Assembly (NCBI RefSeq): GCF_021474425.1
Contig: NZ_JAKEIP010000001.1
Coordinates: 1-64,000 of the forward strand
DNA length: 64,000 bases
Reading direction: 5' to 3'
Source of the DNA: Streptomyces muensis
Lineage (GTDB): Bacteria; Actinomycetota; Actinomycetes; Streptomycetales; Streptomycetaceae
Each line of letters begins with the position of its first letter. Within the stretch, counting starts at the first letter, position 1. This document shows positions 41,752 to 50,263 of the stretch, one piece after another. The position numbers and the translations under genes were made by a program. The notes beneath the pieces were generated by a model. The model was not told where the DNA came from, ran no database searches, and saw only the letters and a program-made list of their open reading frames with translations.

Positions 41752-43041
41752 TCAGTGCGGCACCCACTCCGCGGAAGCCGCGTCCCAGGCCGGGCCGGAC
41801 CCCTCCGCCGCCGGTTCGGCGCGTCGGCCACCCCGCGCGAAGAAGTCGGCGAGCGGCAGGATCGCGGCGCCCACGGTGACCGCGTCCGGACCGAGCCGGC
41901 CCAGGTCGACCGTGACCTTCTGCGCCGGATGCCGCAGGGCGTAGGAGGCCGCGTACCGGCGTACGGCGGGCAGGAAACGGGCGCCGAGCTGGAGTCCGGC
42001 CCAGCCGCCGATCAGGATGCGCTCGGGCTGGAAGAGGTTGATCAGGTCGGACAGGCCCGCGCCCACGTACTCGGCCGTCTCCTCCAGCACGGCGAGCGCC
42101 ACCGGGTCGGCCGCCCCACCCTCGGCCGGATAGGCGCCGGCCAGCATCGCGGCCAGCGCCGTCTCCTCGTCGGCGCCCTTCGGCGCGCGCCCCCCTCCCT
42201 CGTACCAGCGGGCGAGCAGTGACTCGGCGCCCGCGTACGCCTCCAGGCAGCCGAGGGCACCGCAGCGGCAGCGCCGCCCCCGGACCCGTACCGTCAGATG
42301 CCCCCACTCGACGGCCCGCCCGTGCTCCACCTCCGGAGTGACCAGACAGGCGCCGACGCCGGAGCCGAAGAGCACGACGAGCGCGTTGCGGGCGCCGCGT
42401 CCGCCGCCGAACCACATCTCGGCCTGGCCCAGGGTCCGGGCGCCGTTGTCGATGAAGTACGGGACGCCGTCCGGCAGCGGGGAGCCGGCGCGCAGGAGCT
42501 GTTCCAGCGGTACGGCGTCCCAGCCGATGGTCTGTCCGTGCACGACGGCTCCGAGGCCCGGTGTGTGTTCGACGATCCCGGGGACGCCGATGCCGACGCC
42601 GAGGAGCCGCTCGGGCCCGACGCCGGCGCCCGAGAGGACCTCGGCGACGCCGTCGCGCACATGGCCGACGATGCCCTCGACCTCGTACCGCGTCGGCGTC
42701 AACGGCCGTTCCGCGCGGGCGAGTTCGGTGAGGGTGAGGTCGAAGAGCCCGATCCGTACCCGGGTCTCCCCCACGTCGACGCCGATCATGTGGCCGCTGC
42801 CCGGGGCGACGCGCAGCAGGATGCGGGGGCGGCCGCCGTCGGAGTCGACGCTGCCGGCCTCCTCGACCAGGCCGTCGGCGATCAGCTCGGCGACGACGTT
42901 GCTGATGGACCCGGAGCTGAGTCCGGTCGCCGGTCCGAGTTCGAAGCGGCTGAGCGGGCCGTCGAAGTAGAGGCGTTGCAGCACGGCCGTACGGTTGCCC
43001 CGTCTGAGGTCCCGTACCGTGCGTCCGTTCCGCCCCGCCAT
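41752..43041 (-). CDS. ROK family transcriptional regulator
   Basis: A 429-residue ROK repressor. An N-terminal winged helix (about 15-70, GPLSRFELGPATGLSSGSISNVV) is followed by the sugar-kinase-like fold with IGVDVGETRVRIGLFD, VEWGHLTV and the zinc-binding CRCGALGCLEAY. Such proteins usually sense sugars and repress uptake or catabolism genes. No sugar transporter adjoins it. GGGAGGGAG precedes ATG 43041. Confidence 0.9.
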   Translation of the reverse strand: MAGRNGRTVRDLRRGNRTAVLQRLYFDGPLSRFELGPATGLSSGSISNVVAELIADGLVEEAGSVDSDGGRPRILLRVAPGSGHMIGVDVGETRVRIGLFDLTLTELARAERPLTPTRYEVEGIVGHVRDGVAEVLSGAGVGPERLLGVGIGVPGIVEHTPGLGAVVHGQTIGWDAVPLEQLLRAGSPLPDGVPYFIDNGARTLGQAEMWFGGGRGARNALVVLFGSGVGACLVTPEVEHGRAVEWGHLTVRVRGRRCRCGALGCLEAYAGAESLLARWYEGGGRAPKGADEETALAAMLAGAYPAEGGAADPVALAVLEETAEYVGAGLSDLINLFQPERILIGGWAGLQLGARFLPAVRRYAASYALRHPAQKVTVDLGRLGPDAVTVGAAILPLADFFARGGRRAEPAAEGSGPAWDAASAEWVPH

Positions 43042-43110
43042 GCGGCTCCCTCCCGACCAGCCCTGTTCCCCACCTGCTCGAACGCTCCCCATTGTGGACC
43101 ACGAGCGGGT

Positions 43111-44073
43111 CTACGAGGTCAGGTCCTCGATCTCGGTCAGTGCGGCCACGAGCTCCGGGGCGACCGTGTCCTGGACCCAGCGGTGCTGTGCGGCGTCGGC
43201 CGCGCGGGGGACGGTCTCCGTGAGCATGATCAGATAGAGGTAGGAGCGGTAGAGGGCCAGGCGCAGTAGGGCCGGGGTGTCGAAGGCGGCCCGGCCCCCG
43301 GCCTCCCGGTAGCCGGCGAGGAAGGCGTCGTCCCGCTTGATGTCGCCGAGCAGCGCCAGGGAGACGAAGTCGGCGAGCGGGTCGCCCCAGAACATGCGCT
43401 CGCCGTCGATGAGGCCGCCTATCCGGGCCTGTCCCGACGCCCGGTCCACCAGGATGTTGCCCGGCCACAGGTCGAAGTGGACCAGGCACGGGACGGTGAC
43501 CTCGTCGAGCGCGTCGTACGCGGCCCGGAGCGTGTCCGCTACGGCGTCGGCGGGGCGGGGCAGCACGGCCCGGTAGTGGCGGGCGTCGTCGAGGACTGCG
43601 TCGAGCATCCCGGTGAAGGCGGTCCGCCAGTCGGGGGCGAGCGAGCCGAGGGCACCGGAGGGATAGCCGAAGGCGGGTCCGGTGACCCGGTGCAGCCGGG
43701 CGACCTGGCGGCCCAGCTCCGTGCGCAGGGCTACTCGTTCGGTGTCGGTGAGCTCGCCGTTCCAGGATTCGCCGGGGCAGGCCGTCATCAGCAGCCGCTC
43801 CCCGTCGGCCACCACACGCGGCGCGGGCACGTCCGCCTTGGCGGCGCCCCGGTAGAACTCCACCTCGGACACCAGCAGCCGCTTCTCGTGGCTGAGTCCC
43901 GGGACGGTGGCCGGCGGCGGCACCTTCAGCACCAGGCGGCGGCCGTCGGTGAGGAGGAGTTCCTCGACCGTGTTGTAGGTGCCGCCCGTCAGCGGGCGGA
44001 GGTGGGCGAGCTGCTGCGGCGGTATGCCCGCAGCGTCCAGGACCTGCCGGGCCCGTTCCCAGGAGTCCACCAC
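43111..44073 (-). CDS. APH-like phosphotransferase
   Basis: A 320-residue APH/choline-kinase-fold protein. N-lobe LTGGTYNTVEELLLTDGRRLVLKVPP contains the ATP-binding lysine; catalytic loop CLVHFDLWPGNILVD and the metal-binding GLIDGERMFWGDP are intact. The substrate is unknown; the sequence resembles chromosomal kinases such as hygromycin-B-kinase-like or fructosamine-kinase-like proteins more than acquired resistance enzymes. Starts GTG 44073 or 44070. It lies 34 bp downstream of the P450-reductase gene on the same strand. Confidence 0.85.
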   Translation of the reverse strand: MVDSWERARQVLDAAGIPPQQLAHLRPLTGGTYNTVEELLLTDGRRLVLKVPPPATVPGLSHEKRLLVSEVEFYRGAAKADVPAPRVVADGERLLMTACPGESWNGELTDTERVALRTELGRQVARLHRVTGPAFGYPSGALGSLAPDWRTAFTGMLDAVLDDARHYRAVLPRPADAVADTLRAAYDALDEVTVPCLVHFDLWPGNILVDRASGQARIGGLIDGERMFWGDPLADFVSLALLGDIKRDDAFLAGYREAGGRAAFDTPALLRLALYRSYLYLIMLTETVPRAADAAQHRWVQDTVAPELVAALTEIEDLTS

Positions 44074-44107
44074 CGTGCGCCCACCCCGCCCCTTCGATTC
44101 CCGTCGG

Positions 44108-47100
44108 TCAGCCGGCCGCGTACACGTCCTCAACGTAGCGGCCGGCCGCGACCAGTGCGTCGAGCCACCGCCCGGCCGCCGCGTCGTCGGCGCCCGGCGT
44201 GCGCTCCCGGTACAGCGTACGGAACGCCTCCCGCACGCCTGGCGCCATCCGCGCACCGTCGCCGCACACGTACACCCGGGCGCCCGTGCCGAGCAGTTCC
44301 CACACCTCGTCGGCCTCGGCGGCGAGGCGGTGCTGGACGAAGGTCACGCCGTCCTGCGGGGCGGCGCTGAAGGCCGGCCGGAGGGAGACGGCGCCGACGG
44401 CCTCGGCGGCGCGCAGTTCGTCGGCGTGCAGGAAGTCGGCGTCGGGGGCGTCGCAGCCGAAGTAGCAGAGGGCGGGGGCGAGTTCGGCGCCGGACGCGAG
44501 GGCCGCCGTACGGTCGGCTATGGCACCGCGGAACGGGGCGAGCCCGGTGCCTGCGGCGACCATGACGACGGGAGTGCCGGTGTCGATCCGGAAGGCCTCC
44601 CGGCAGGGCTGGACCCGTGCGTACACCGTGTCGCCCGGCTCGACGCCGATCAGGTGGCCGGATCCGGTGCCCCGGTAGCGGCCCTTGCCCGAGCGGGCGG
44701 GGGCCTCCAGCAGGGAGATCATCAGGTCCGCGTGGCCGGGGTCGACGGCCGGGGAGGAGGAGATGGAGTAGTGGCGGGGGCGCAGCGGGGTGAGGATCTC
44801 CAGGAGTCGCGGCCAGTCGAGGGCGCCGCGCAGGGCGGGGAAGTCCTCGATCACCTCGATGAGGGTGCGTGGATCGCCGGTCAGGTTCGCCAGGGCCGTG
44901 CGCTCGGGCGGGCAGGGGTTGGCGGCGGCGAGGGCGGCGAGCTGGGTGGCGCTCGGGCGTTCCTGCAACTCGACGTGGACGGTGAGGAGTTGACGTACGG
45001 TCACGGGCCGGTCGACCGCGAGGCCGTCCCGGCGGGGGCGGGTGGCGCGGATGTCCAGGACGGTGTCGAGGTCGACGCCGAGCGCGGCCGCGGCTCGCTC
45101 GACCAGGGCGGGGGCGTTGGCGGGCAGGACGGTGAGGTGGTCGGCGGTGCGGTAGATGACGCCGTCCGGCAGGGCGACGCGGACGAAGCGCTTGCGGCGG
45201 GGGTGGCCCGGTGCGGTGAGGTCGCGGGCCTCGGTGACCTTCATGGGGACGAGTCCGTGCCGTTGCGCGAGGGCGTCCAGCGGGCCTCCGGTCAGCGTGC
45301 GGACCTCGTACGCCGTGGTCGGCTCGGCGTCGGCCGGGGCGGTGGCGTCCGGGTCGCCGTACCGCTCCAGCAGCGCGGTGCGGAGCTGGACCGTGAAGTC
45401 CCGTACCGCGCCGGTGAGATCGCCGGAGGCGTCGGCGGCGGCGCGGTCGGTGAGGCGGGTGGCGCCGAGGTCGGCGAGGCGCTGGTCGAAGCGGGTGGGG
45501 ACGTGCTGGTAGGTGGCGGCCCAGTTGCGGTCGCCGACGCCGAGGACGGCGTAGGTGATGTCACCGGCGTCGGAAGCCTCCTCCAGCCAGGCGGCGAAGG
45601 CGGTGGCGTCGTCGGTGGGGCGGCCGTTGTAGGAGGCTGCGGTGATCACGATGGGGCGGTCGGTGGGCAGGCCGCCGGCGTAGTCGTCGAGCGGCGCCAC
45701 CCGCGTCTCGCAGCCGATCGCCGCGGCCTCGTCGGCGAGTTGGGCGGCGAAGTCGCGGCAGGTGCCGTAGTTGCTGCCGTGCAGGAACAGGGCGCCGGTG
45801 CCGGGGCGGACGCGGGCGGGGAGCACGGCAGTGTCGGACACGGCTTGCGTGGCCGTCGGGGTGGCGCCCGGCAGCGGGGTGTGCACGCGGTCGGCGGTGG
45901 TGCGCGGGGTCAGGGTGAGGGTGAAGCCCTCGGGCTTGAGGGTGATGGTCTCCTTGACGGTGAGGCGGTAGTCGGCGTGGTCGTTCAGCCGGTAGCGGTG
46001 GACGAGCATCGCCAGCAGCATGGTCGCCTCGTGCAGCGCGAACTGCCGCCCGATACAGGCCCGTTCACCGGTGCCGAAGGGCTTGAAGGCGTGCACCGAC
46101 CGGGCTTGTTCGGCCTGCGGTGTGAAGCGCGAGGGGTCGAACAGCTCGGGGTTGTCGCCCCAGACCGGCTGGCGGTGCAGCATCGGTGTGAGCACCAGGG
46201 CGGCCTGTCCGGCGCGCAACGGAACGCGCCCGCCGAGCAGGGTGTCCTCGCGGGCCTGCCGGGAGAACACGGCCGCCGTGGGCCACAGGCGGAGCGCCTC
46301 GTTGAGGACCTGACGGGTGTACGTCAGCTTCCCTACCTCGTCGTACGTCGGCTCGGGGTCGGCCCGCTCGCCCCACAGCTCGTCGACCTCGCGCCGGACG
46401 AGCTGGAGCGCGGTCGGGTGCTTGGCGAGGTGGTACAGGGCGAAGGACATCGCGCCGGAGGTGGTCTCGTGGCCGGCGATCAGGAAGGTGATGACCTGGT
46501 TGCGGATGTTGGCGGTGTCGAGGGTCGCGCCGTCGGCCGGGTGCTCGGCGCTGAGCATCAGGCCGAGCAGGTCGTCGGCCGCGCTCTGGTCGGTGCCGGT
46601 GCGGGCGGCGATGACGTCGTCGACGACCTGGGCGAGATGGGCGGAGTCGGTGCGGAAGGCCGCGTCCGCCGCCGAGTAGTCCCGGCCGGGGACCCGGGCG
46701 AGGCGGGTCATGCTCCACTCCAGGCAGCGGACCATCGACTCCACGAAGGGGTGCGGCTCGGGACGCTCGAAGGAGCCGAAGTCGTAGCCGAACCCGGCGA
46801 GCCCGATGGTGTCCAGGGTCATCCGCGTCATGTCGTCGGGGACGTTCACCGGCCGTCCGGCGCGGGCGTCGCGGTCCCAGGAGTCGATGAGCCGGCGGGC
46901 CACCTTCAGCATCACCGGGTGGTAGGTGCGCATCGAGCCGAGCGCGAAGGCGGGCATCAGGATGTCGTGGGCCTTGGCCCAGTTGGGCTCGTCGTTGTAC
47001 GCGGTGAACAGGCCGTCGGCGGCGAACTCGCGGACGTTCTCCAGACCGGGCCCGACGTGCTTGGCGAACCGCTGCTCGTCGGCGAGCTCGGCCACGAGAT

Positions 47101-47284
47101 CCAGGTCGCCCACGAACAGGGTGTCCCGCCCGTACAGCCGCCGCACGAACACCGGCCCGTGCTCCCGCATCAGCGCCATGGCCTGCTGGATCGGGGTGCC
47201 GCCGGGTCCGACGGAGGTGATGTCGACGACGGGCACGCCGGGAAGGGTGTCCGTGGTCTGGGGGTGCACGGCGGTGGGGGGCAT
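44108..47284 (-). CDS. Self-sufficient CYP102-type cytochrome P450/NADPH-P450 reductase
   Basis: A 1058-residue fusion like P450 BM3. Heme domain (about 1-462): AGHETTSG (270-277), NEALRLW (ExxR) and FGTGERACIGRQ with ligand C410. FMN domain (about 495-645): LHGSNYGTCRDFA. FAD/NADPH domain (about 670-1058): RHYSISSSP, GTGLAPFRG and YVCGDGARM. Family members hydroxylate medium- to long-chain fatty acids with NADPH without a separate partner. It is divergent from a PAS-HTH regulator and probably co-transcribed with the APH-like kinase downstream. Confidence 0.95.
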   Translation of the reverse strand: MPPTAVHPQTTDTLPGVPVVDITSVGPGGTPIQQAMALMREHGPVFVRRLYGRDTLFVGDLDLVAELADEQRFAKHVGPGLENVREFAADGLFTAYNDEPNWAKAHDILMPAFALGSMRTYHPVMLKVARRLIDSWDRDARAGRPVNVPDDMTRMTLDTIGLAGFGYDFGSFERPEPHPFVESMVRCLEWSMTRLARVPGRDYSAADAAFRTDSAHLAQVVDDVIAARTGTDQSAADDLLGLMLSAEHPADGATLDTANIRNQVITFLIAGHETTSGAMSFALYHLAKHPTALQLVRREVDELWGERADPEPTYDEVGKLTYTRQVLNEALRLWPTAAVFSRQAREDTLLGGRVPLRAGQAALVLTPMLHRQPVWGDNPELFDPSRFTPQAEQARSVHAFKPFGTGERACIGRQFALHEATMLLAMLVHRYRLNDHADYRLTVKETITLKPEGFTLTLTPRTTADRVHTPLPGATPTATQAVSDTAVLPARVRPGTGALFLHGSNYGTCRDFAAQLADEAAAIGCETRVAPLDDYAGGLPTDRPIVITAASYNGRPTDDATAFAAWLEEASDAGDITYAVLGVGDRNWAATYQHVPTRFDQRLADLGATRLTDRAAADASGDLTGAVRDFTVQLRTALLERYGDPDATAPADAEPTTAYEVRTLTGGPLDALAQRHGLVPMKVTEARDLTAPGHPRRKRFVRVALPDGVIYRTADHLTVLPANAPALVERAAAALGVDLDTVLDIRATRPRRDGLAVDRPVTVRQLLTVHVELQERPSATQLAALAAANPCPPERTALANLTGDPRTLIEVIEDFPALRGALDWPRLLEILTPLRPRHYSISSSPAVDPGHADLMISLLEAPARSGKGRYRGTGSGHLIGVEPGDTVYARVQPCREAFRIDTGTPVVMVAAGTGLAPFRGAIADRTAALASGAELAPALCYFGCDAPDADFLHADELRAAEAVGAVSLRPAFSAAPQDGVTFVQHRLAAEADEVWELLGTGARVYVCGDGARMAPGVREAFRTLYRERTPGADDAAAGRWLDALVAAGRYVEDVYAAG

Positions 47285-47364
47285 GGCGCGACAACTGCCT
47301 TTCGCGGTACGGGGGTCCTGCGATCAAGCGTGGTCGACGGGTACCGGCCGCCCGCGCCCCGGCG

Positions 47365-47385
47365 CTACATGATTGTGTAGTACAC
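47365..47385. promoter_or_regulatory. Overlapping palindromes between CYP102-type gene and PAS regulator
   Basis: CTACA-N6-TGTAG (47365-47380) overlaps the perfect palindrome GTGTA-G-TACAC (47375-47385). They lie about 85 bp before the P450 start and 40 bp before the regulator start, so they could serve both directions. Confidence 0.6.
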
Positions 47386-47425
47386 GGACGTACGTCGCTC
47401 TTGCGCCGAGGGACCGGAGGTGTTC

Positions 47426-48058
47426 GTGGACTGGCTTCACCCGGAGGCCGTGGTGTGGCGCAACCGGGCGCTGATGGTCTTCGACCGCGTCTCGGTGCCG
47501 ATCGCGGTCTGCGATGTGTACGGCACCGTCCTGCTGGCCAATCCGGCGATGGCGGCGGAGTGCGGTGCGACGCCGGGGCGGCTGCGCGGCCGGGACGTGC
47601 TGGAGCTGTTCCGGCCGCAGGAGGCGAACCAGGTGGAGCGGATCGCCGAGGCGTTGCGGCTGCGGCACCGCTCGCGGTACCAGGTGTCGGTGCGCTGGCA
47701 GGCGCCGGACGGGGCGGAGCGCTGCGGCGAGCTGACGGCGGACCCGGTGAGCGACACGGTGGAGGAGACTCCGACGCTGCTGGTGATGCTCCGGGTCCTC
47801 GGCGACCGCGAGGCACCTGAGCGAAGGCCCGCGGAGGTGGCGCCGATCGAGGCCCGCGTCCTGGCCCTGCTCGCCGGGGGTGCCACGACGGCGCGGGCCG
47901 CGCGGGAGACCGGGCTGACGGTGGACGGGGTGAACTACCACCTGCGGCGCCTGTCGGCACGGTGGGGCGCGGCGAACCGTACCGAGCTGGTGGCCCGGGC
48001 CTACGCGAGGGGCGTGCTCGCCCCCGGGGTGTGGCCGCCGGAACCGACCGCGCCGTAA
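47426..48058 (+). CDS. PAS-domain HTH (LuxR-like) regulator
   Basis: A 210-residue protein. A PAS domain spans about 17-115 (FDRVSVPIAVCDVYGTVLLANPAMA), followed by a C-terminal helix-turn-helix of LuxR/ThcR type (about 145-200, LLAGGATTARAARETGLTVDGVNYHLRRLSARWGAANRTELVARAYARG). I chose GTG 47426 (CGGAGG 5 nt upstream). It probably senses a ligand or redox state and controls the divergent CYP102-type gene. Confidence 0.85.
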   Translation: MDWLHPEAVVWRNRALMVFDRVSVPIAVCDVYGTVLLANPAMAAECGATPGRLRGRDVLELFRPQEANQVERIAEALRLRHRSRYQVSVRWQAPDGAERCGELTADPVSDTVEETPTLLVMLRVLGDREAPERRPAEVAPIEARVLALLAGGATTARAARETGLTVDGVNYHLRRLSARWGAANRTELVARAYARGVLAPGVWPPEPTAP

Positions 48059-48092
48059 TTCACTGGCATCACCGCCTCCCCCCTGCCATCCT

Positions 48093-48130
48093 GCCTAGCC
48101 TAGGCAAAAACCTAGAGCCCCTAGTTTTGC
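48093..48130. promoter_or_regulatory. CTAG-rich palindromes upstream of the FBP gene
   Basis: GCCTAG-C-CTAGGC (48093-48105) is a perfect 13-bp palindrome, and GCAAAAACCTAG (48104-48115) pairs with CTAGTTTTGC (48121-48130). Both lie within 65 bp of the FBP start in a low-GC patch, so they look like an operator region. Confidence 0.5.
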
Positions 48131-48157
48131 AGGATCGACACCTCAGGAGGCCACCCC

Positions 48158-48652
48158 ATGAGGCCGCTCACCGACCAGGACATCCGCAACTCCTTCATCA
48201 ACTGCTCCAAAGGCGAGGCCAAGCGGCTGTCCCTCCCCCGTGACCTCGACGAACGCCCGTGGGACGACCTCGACTTCCTGGGCTGGCGGGATCCGGGAGC
48301 GCCCGATCGCAGCTATCTGGTGACCGAGCGGGAGGGACGCCCGGTGGGCGTCACGCTCCGATTCCCGTCCTCGCAGCGCGGCTTCCTGCACCGCAGCATG
48401 TGCTCGGTGTGTCTGACGACCCATCCGGGCGGCGGCGTCTCCTTGATGACCGCGCGCAAGGCGGGCCCCGCCGGGCGTGAGGGCAATTCGGTCGGCCTGT
48501 ACATGTGCACCGACCTCGCATGCTCCCTCTACCTGCGCGGCAAGAAGGTCCCGGAGCCGGGCGGCCGCTTCGAGGAGAGTCTGACGCTGGAGGAGCAGAT
48601 CGCCCGTGCGACGGGCAATCTGTCCGCCTTCCTCGACAAGCTGTACGCCTGA
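48158..48652 (+). CDS. FBP-family EF-G-binding zinc-finger protein
   Basis: A 164-residue protein. Its C-terminal treble-clef zinc site has the cysteine pairs HRSMCSVCLTTHPGG and MCTDLACSLYLRG, characteristic of the FBP C-terminal domain (FusB-like), preceded by an N-terminal helical region (RPLTDQDIRNSFINCSKGEAKRL). FusB/FusC bind EF-G and rescue stalled ribosomes in the presence of fusidic acid; FBP homologs in actinomycetes probably play a related role. CAGGAGG precedes the ATG. Confidence 0.85.
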   Translation: MRPLTDQDIRNSFINCSKGEAKRLSLPRDLDERPWDDLDFLGWRDPGAPDRSYLVTEREGRPVGVTLRFPSSQRGFLHRSMCSVCLTTHPGGGVSLMTARKAGPAGREGNSVGLYMCTDLACSLYLRGKKVPEPGGRFEESLTLEEQIARATGNLSAFLDKLYA

Positions 48653-48659
48653 CGGGCGC

Positions 48660-50030
48660 CTACAGGTCCCGCAGCCGCGCCGCCCGCACCTCGTGGAGAT
48701 GGATCAGTACGTCGTGGCTGCGGGCGAGCGCGATGTCGTGCGGGCCGTCCGGGTAGGCGGTGCCGATACTGCGCGTCGGCCTGGCCCGGTGCAGCCACTC
48801 GCGGGCCGGCGTGCCGACGGACCGCAGGTCGAGTACGTAGTCGCGGTACCGGACCCGGTCCAGCGTCCGCTCGTTGCCGTCCGGGCCCGCGGGTCCCAGC
48901 GTCCAGCGGCGGATCACGTCGTCGTCCGGGCCGGTGGCGTTGAACGAGCCCCGGCCGAAGGTCACACCGACGCTCACATAGCCCGCGCCGAGGCTGTCGC
49001 GCAGGAACGCGCCCTGGACCTCGGGGTTCTCGGCGGGTTCCTCCGGGACGTAGCCGACGTGGTTGTCGTGCGCCGCCAGCAGCACCTTGGTGCCGGTGTG
49101 CCGCTGCCACCACACCACGTTGGCCGCCATGGTCCGGTCGCGGTAGCGCATGGCCTCGGCGATCCCGGCGGGGTCCTCGAAGTCGAAGGCGTACTGCCGG
49201 GCGGTCTGGTCGATCACGGTCGCCTGGCGGATCGCCCGGTCGTGGGCCGCGCGGTCGCTGCCGGGATCCGTGCGCCTCAGCAGCCGCAGCGCCTCGCCCG
49301 TGCGCGCCGCCCGGTCCTCGCGTTCGGCGTACGGCAGCTTCAGGTACTGCTCGATGTACGGGCCGGTCGGTACGGTGGGCCGAAGCCCGCGGTAGAGCTC
49401 GGCGAGCCGGGCGCTCAGCTCGGGGTGGGCACCGGCGGCGTGGGCCTCGACCTCGTCGTACAACTCGGGCCCGCTCCAGGCGATGTCGTCGCCCATGAAG
49501 CGGACGGGGTCGTCCGGGTGGCGGACGTTGTACGCGCGCATCCACTCGATGAGCCGCAGATAGTCGGCGTTGTTCCACCACAGGAAGTCCCGCTGGAACT
49601 CCTCGCGCATGATGCGCCGGGGATCGCCCTTGCCGTGCACCACATAGGCGTCGAGGCGCAGGCCCGTGCTCCAGGGGGCCTCCAGCGCGAAGGTGCGAAA
49701 GCCCTTCTCCGCGACGAGATGACGGAAGACCCGGGCCTTGAGAGCGAAGAACTCGTGCGAACTGTGCGTGGCCTCCCCGAGGCCCACGACCCGCGCGTCG
49801 CCGATCATCCGGTCCAGGGGACGCAGGTCGCCGGTGTCGCCGCCCGGTTCGACGGTCCGCAGCGGGTGGGCGGCACGGTCGAGCGCCTCGACGACCGTGG
49901 GCGCGGACGGTGCCGCCGTGGCCGGGATGCCGGTCGTCAGGGCGGCGAGGATGATGAACAGGGTCAGCACTGATCCGGTGAGATGCCGATTCATGATCCA
50001 AGGCTTGCGCCCCGGGCGGGCGAGGACCAT
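48660..50030 (-). CDS. Secreted erythromycin-esterase-family protein
   Basis: A 456-residue protein with an N-terminal signal segment (about 13-40, MNRHLTGSVLTLFIILAALTTG ... ATAA). Mature part matches the erythromycin esterase family: VVGLGEATHSSHEFFALKARVF with catalytic E and H, FRTFALEAPWSTG, and LLAAHDNHVGY. Known EreA/EreB enzymes open the macrolactone ring inside the cell; a signal peptide suggests a surface or extracellular hydrolase of other esters. The ATG at 50030 has CGGAGG 8 nt upstream; ATG 49994 is the alternative. Confidence 0.85.
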   Translation of the reverse strand: MVLARPGRKPWIMNRHLTGSVLTLFIILAALTTGIPATAAPSAPTVVEALDRAAHPLRTVEPGGDTGDLRPLDRMIGDARVVGLGEATHSSHEFFALKARVFRHLVAEKGFRTFALEAPWSTGLRLDAYVVHGKGDPRRIMREEFQRDFLWWNNADYLRLIEWMRAYNVRHPDDPVRFMGDDIAWSGPELYDEVEAHAAGAHPELSARLAELYRGLRPTVPTGPYIEQYLKLPYAEREDRAARTGEALRLLRRTDPGSDRAAHDRAIRQATVIDQTARQYAFDFEDPAGIAEAMRYRDRTMAANVVWWQRHTGTKVLLAAHDNHVGYVPEEPAENPEVQGAFLRDSLGAGYVSVGVTFGRGSFNATGPDDDVIRRWTLGPAGPDGNERTLDRVRYRDYVLDLRSVGTPAREWLHRARPTRSIGTAYPDGPHDIALARSHDVLIHLHEVRAARLRDL

Positions 50031-50263
50031 CCGGTGGTCCTCCGTCCCCGGGTGCGGACAACCACGGGGTGGCGGCGGGGGTTTTCCTCAGCCCCGGACC
50101 CGGTCGGGCGCCCGGCCTCGCCTCGCGCGGGTGTCGACGATCACCAGCCCGGCCCCTTGCCGTACCACGGGCGCTGCGATCACTCTGGGGGTCCTTGCGG
50201 ACGGTTACGTTCCGCAAGCAGGGTGTGGGAAGCATCTGTGGATGGAAGGGGAACAGCCCGAGG

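Noticed and set aside
43979..47380. A 1133-codon plus-strand open frame
   Set aside because: Antisense to the CYP102-type gene with all its catalytic motifs; Gly/Val-rich shadow translation.
48093..48115. Iron box upstream of FBP
   Set aside because: CCTAGCCTAGG lacks the TTAGGTTAGGCTAACCTAA pattern of DmdR/IdeR sites; better described as an unrelated palindrome.
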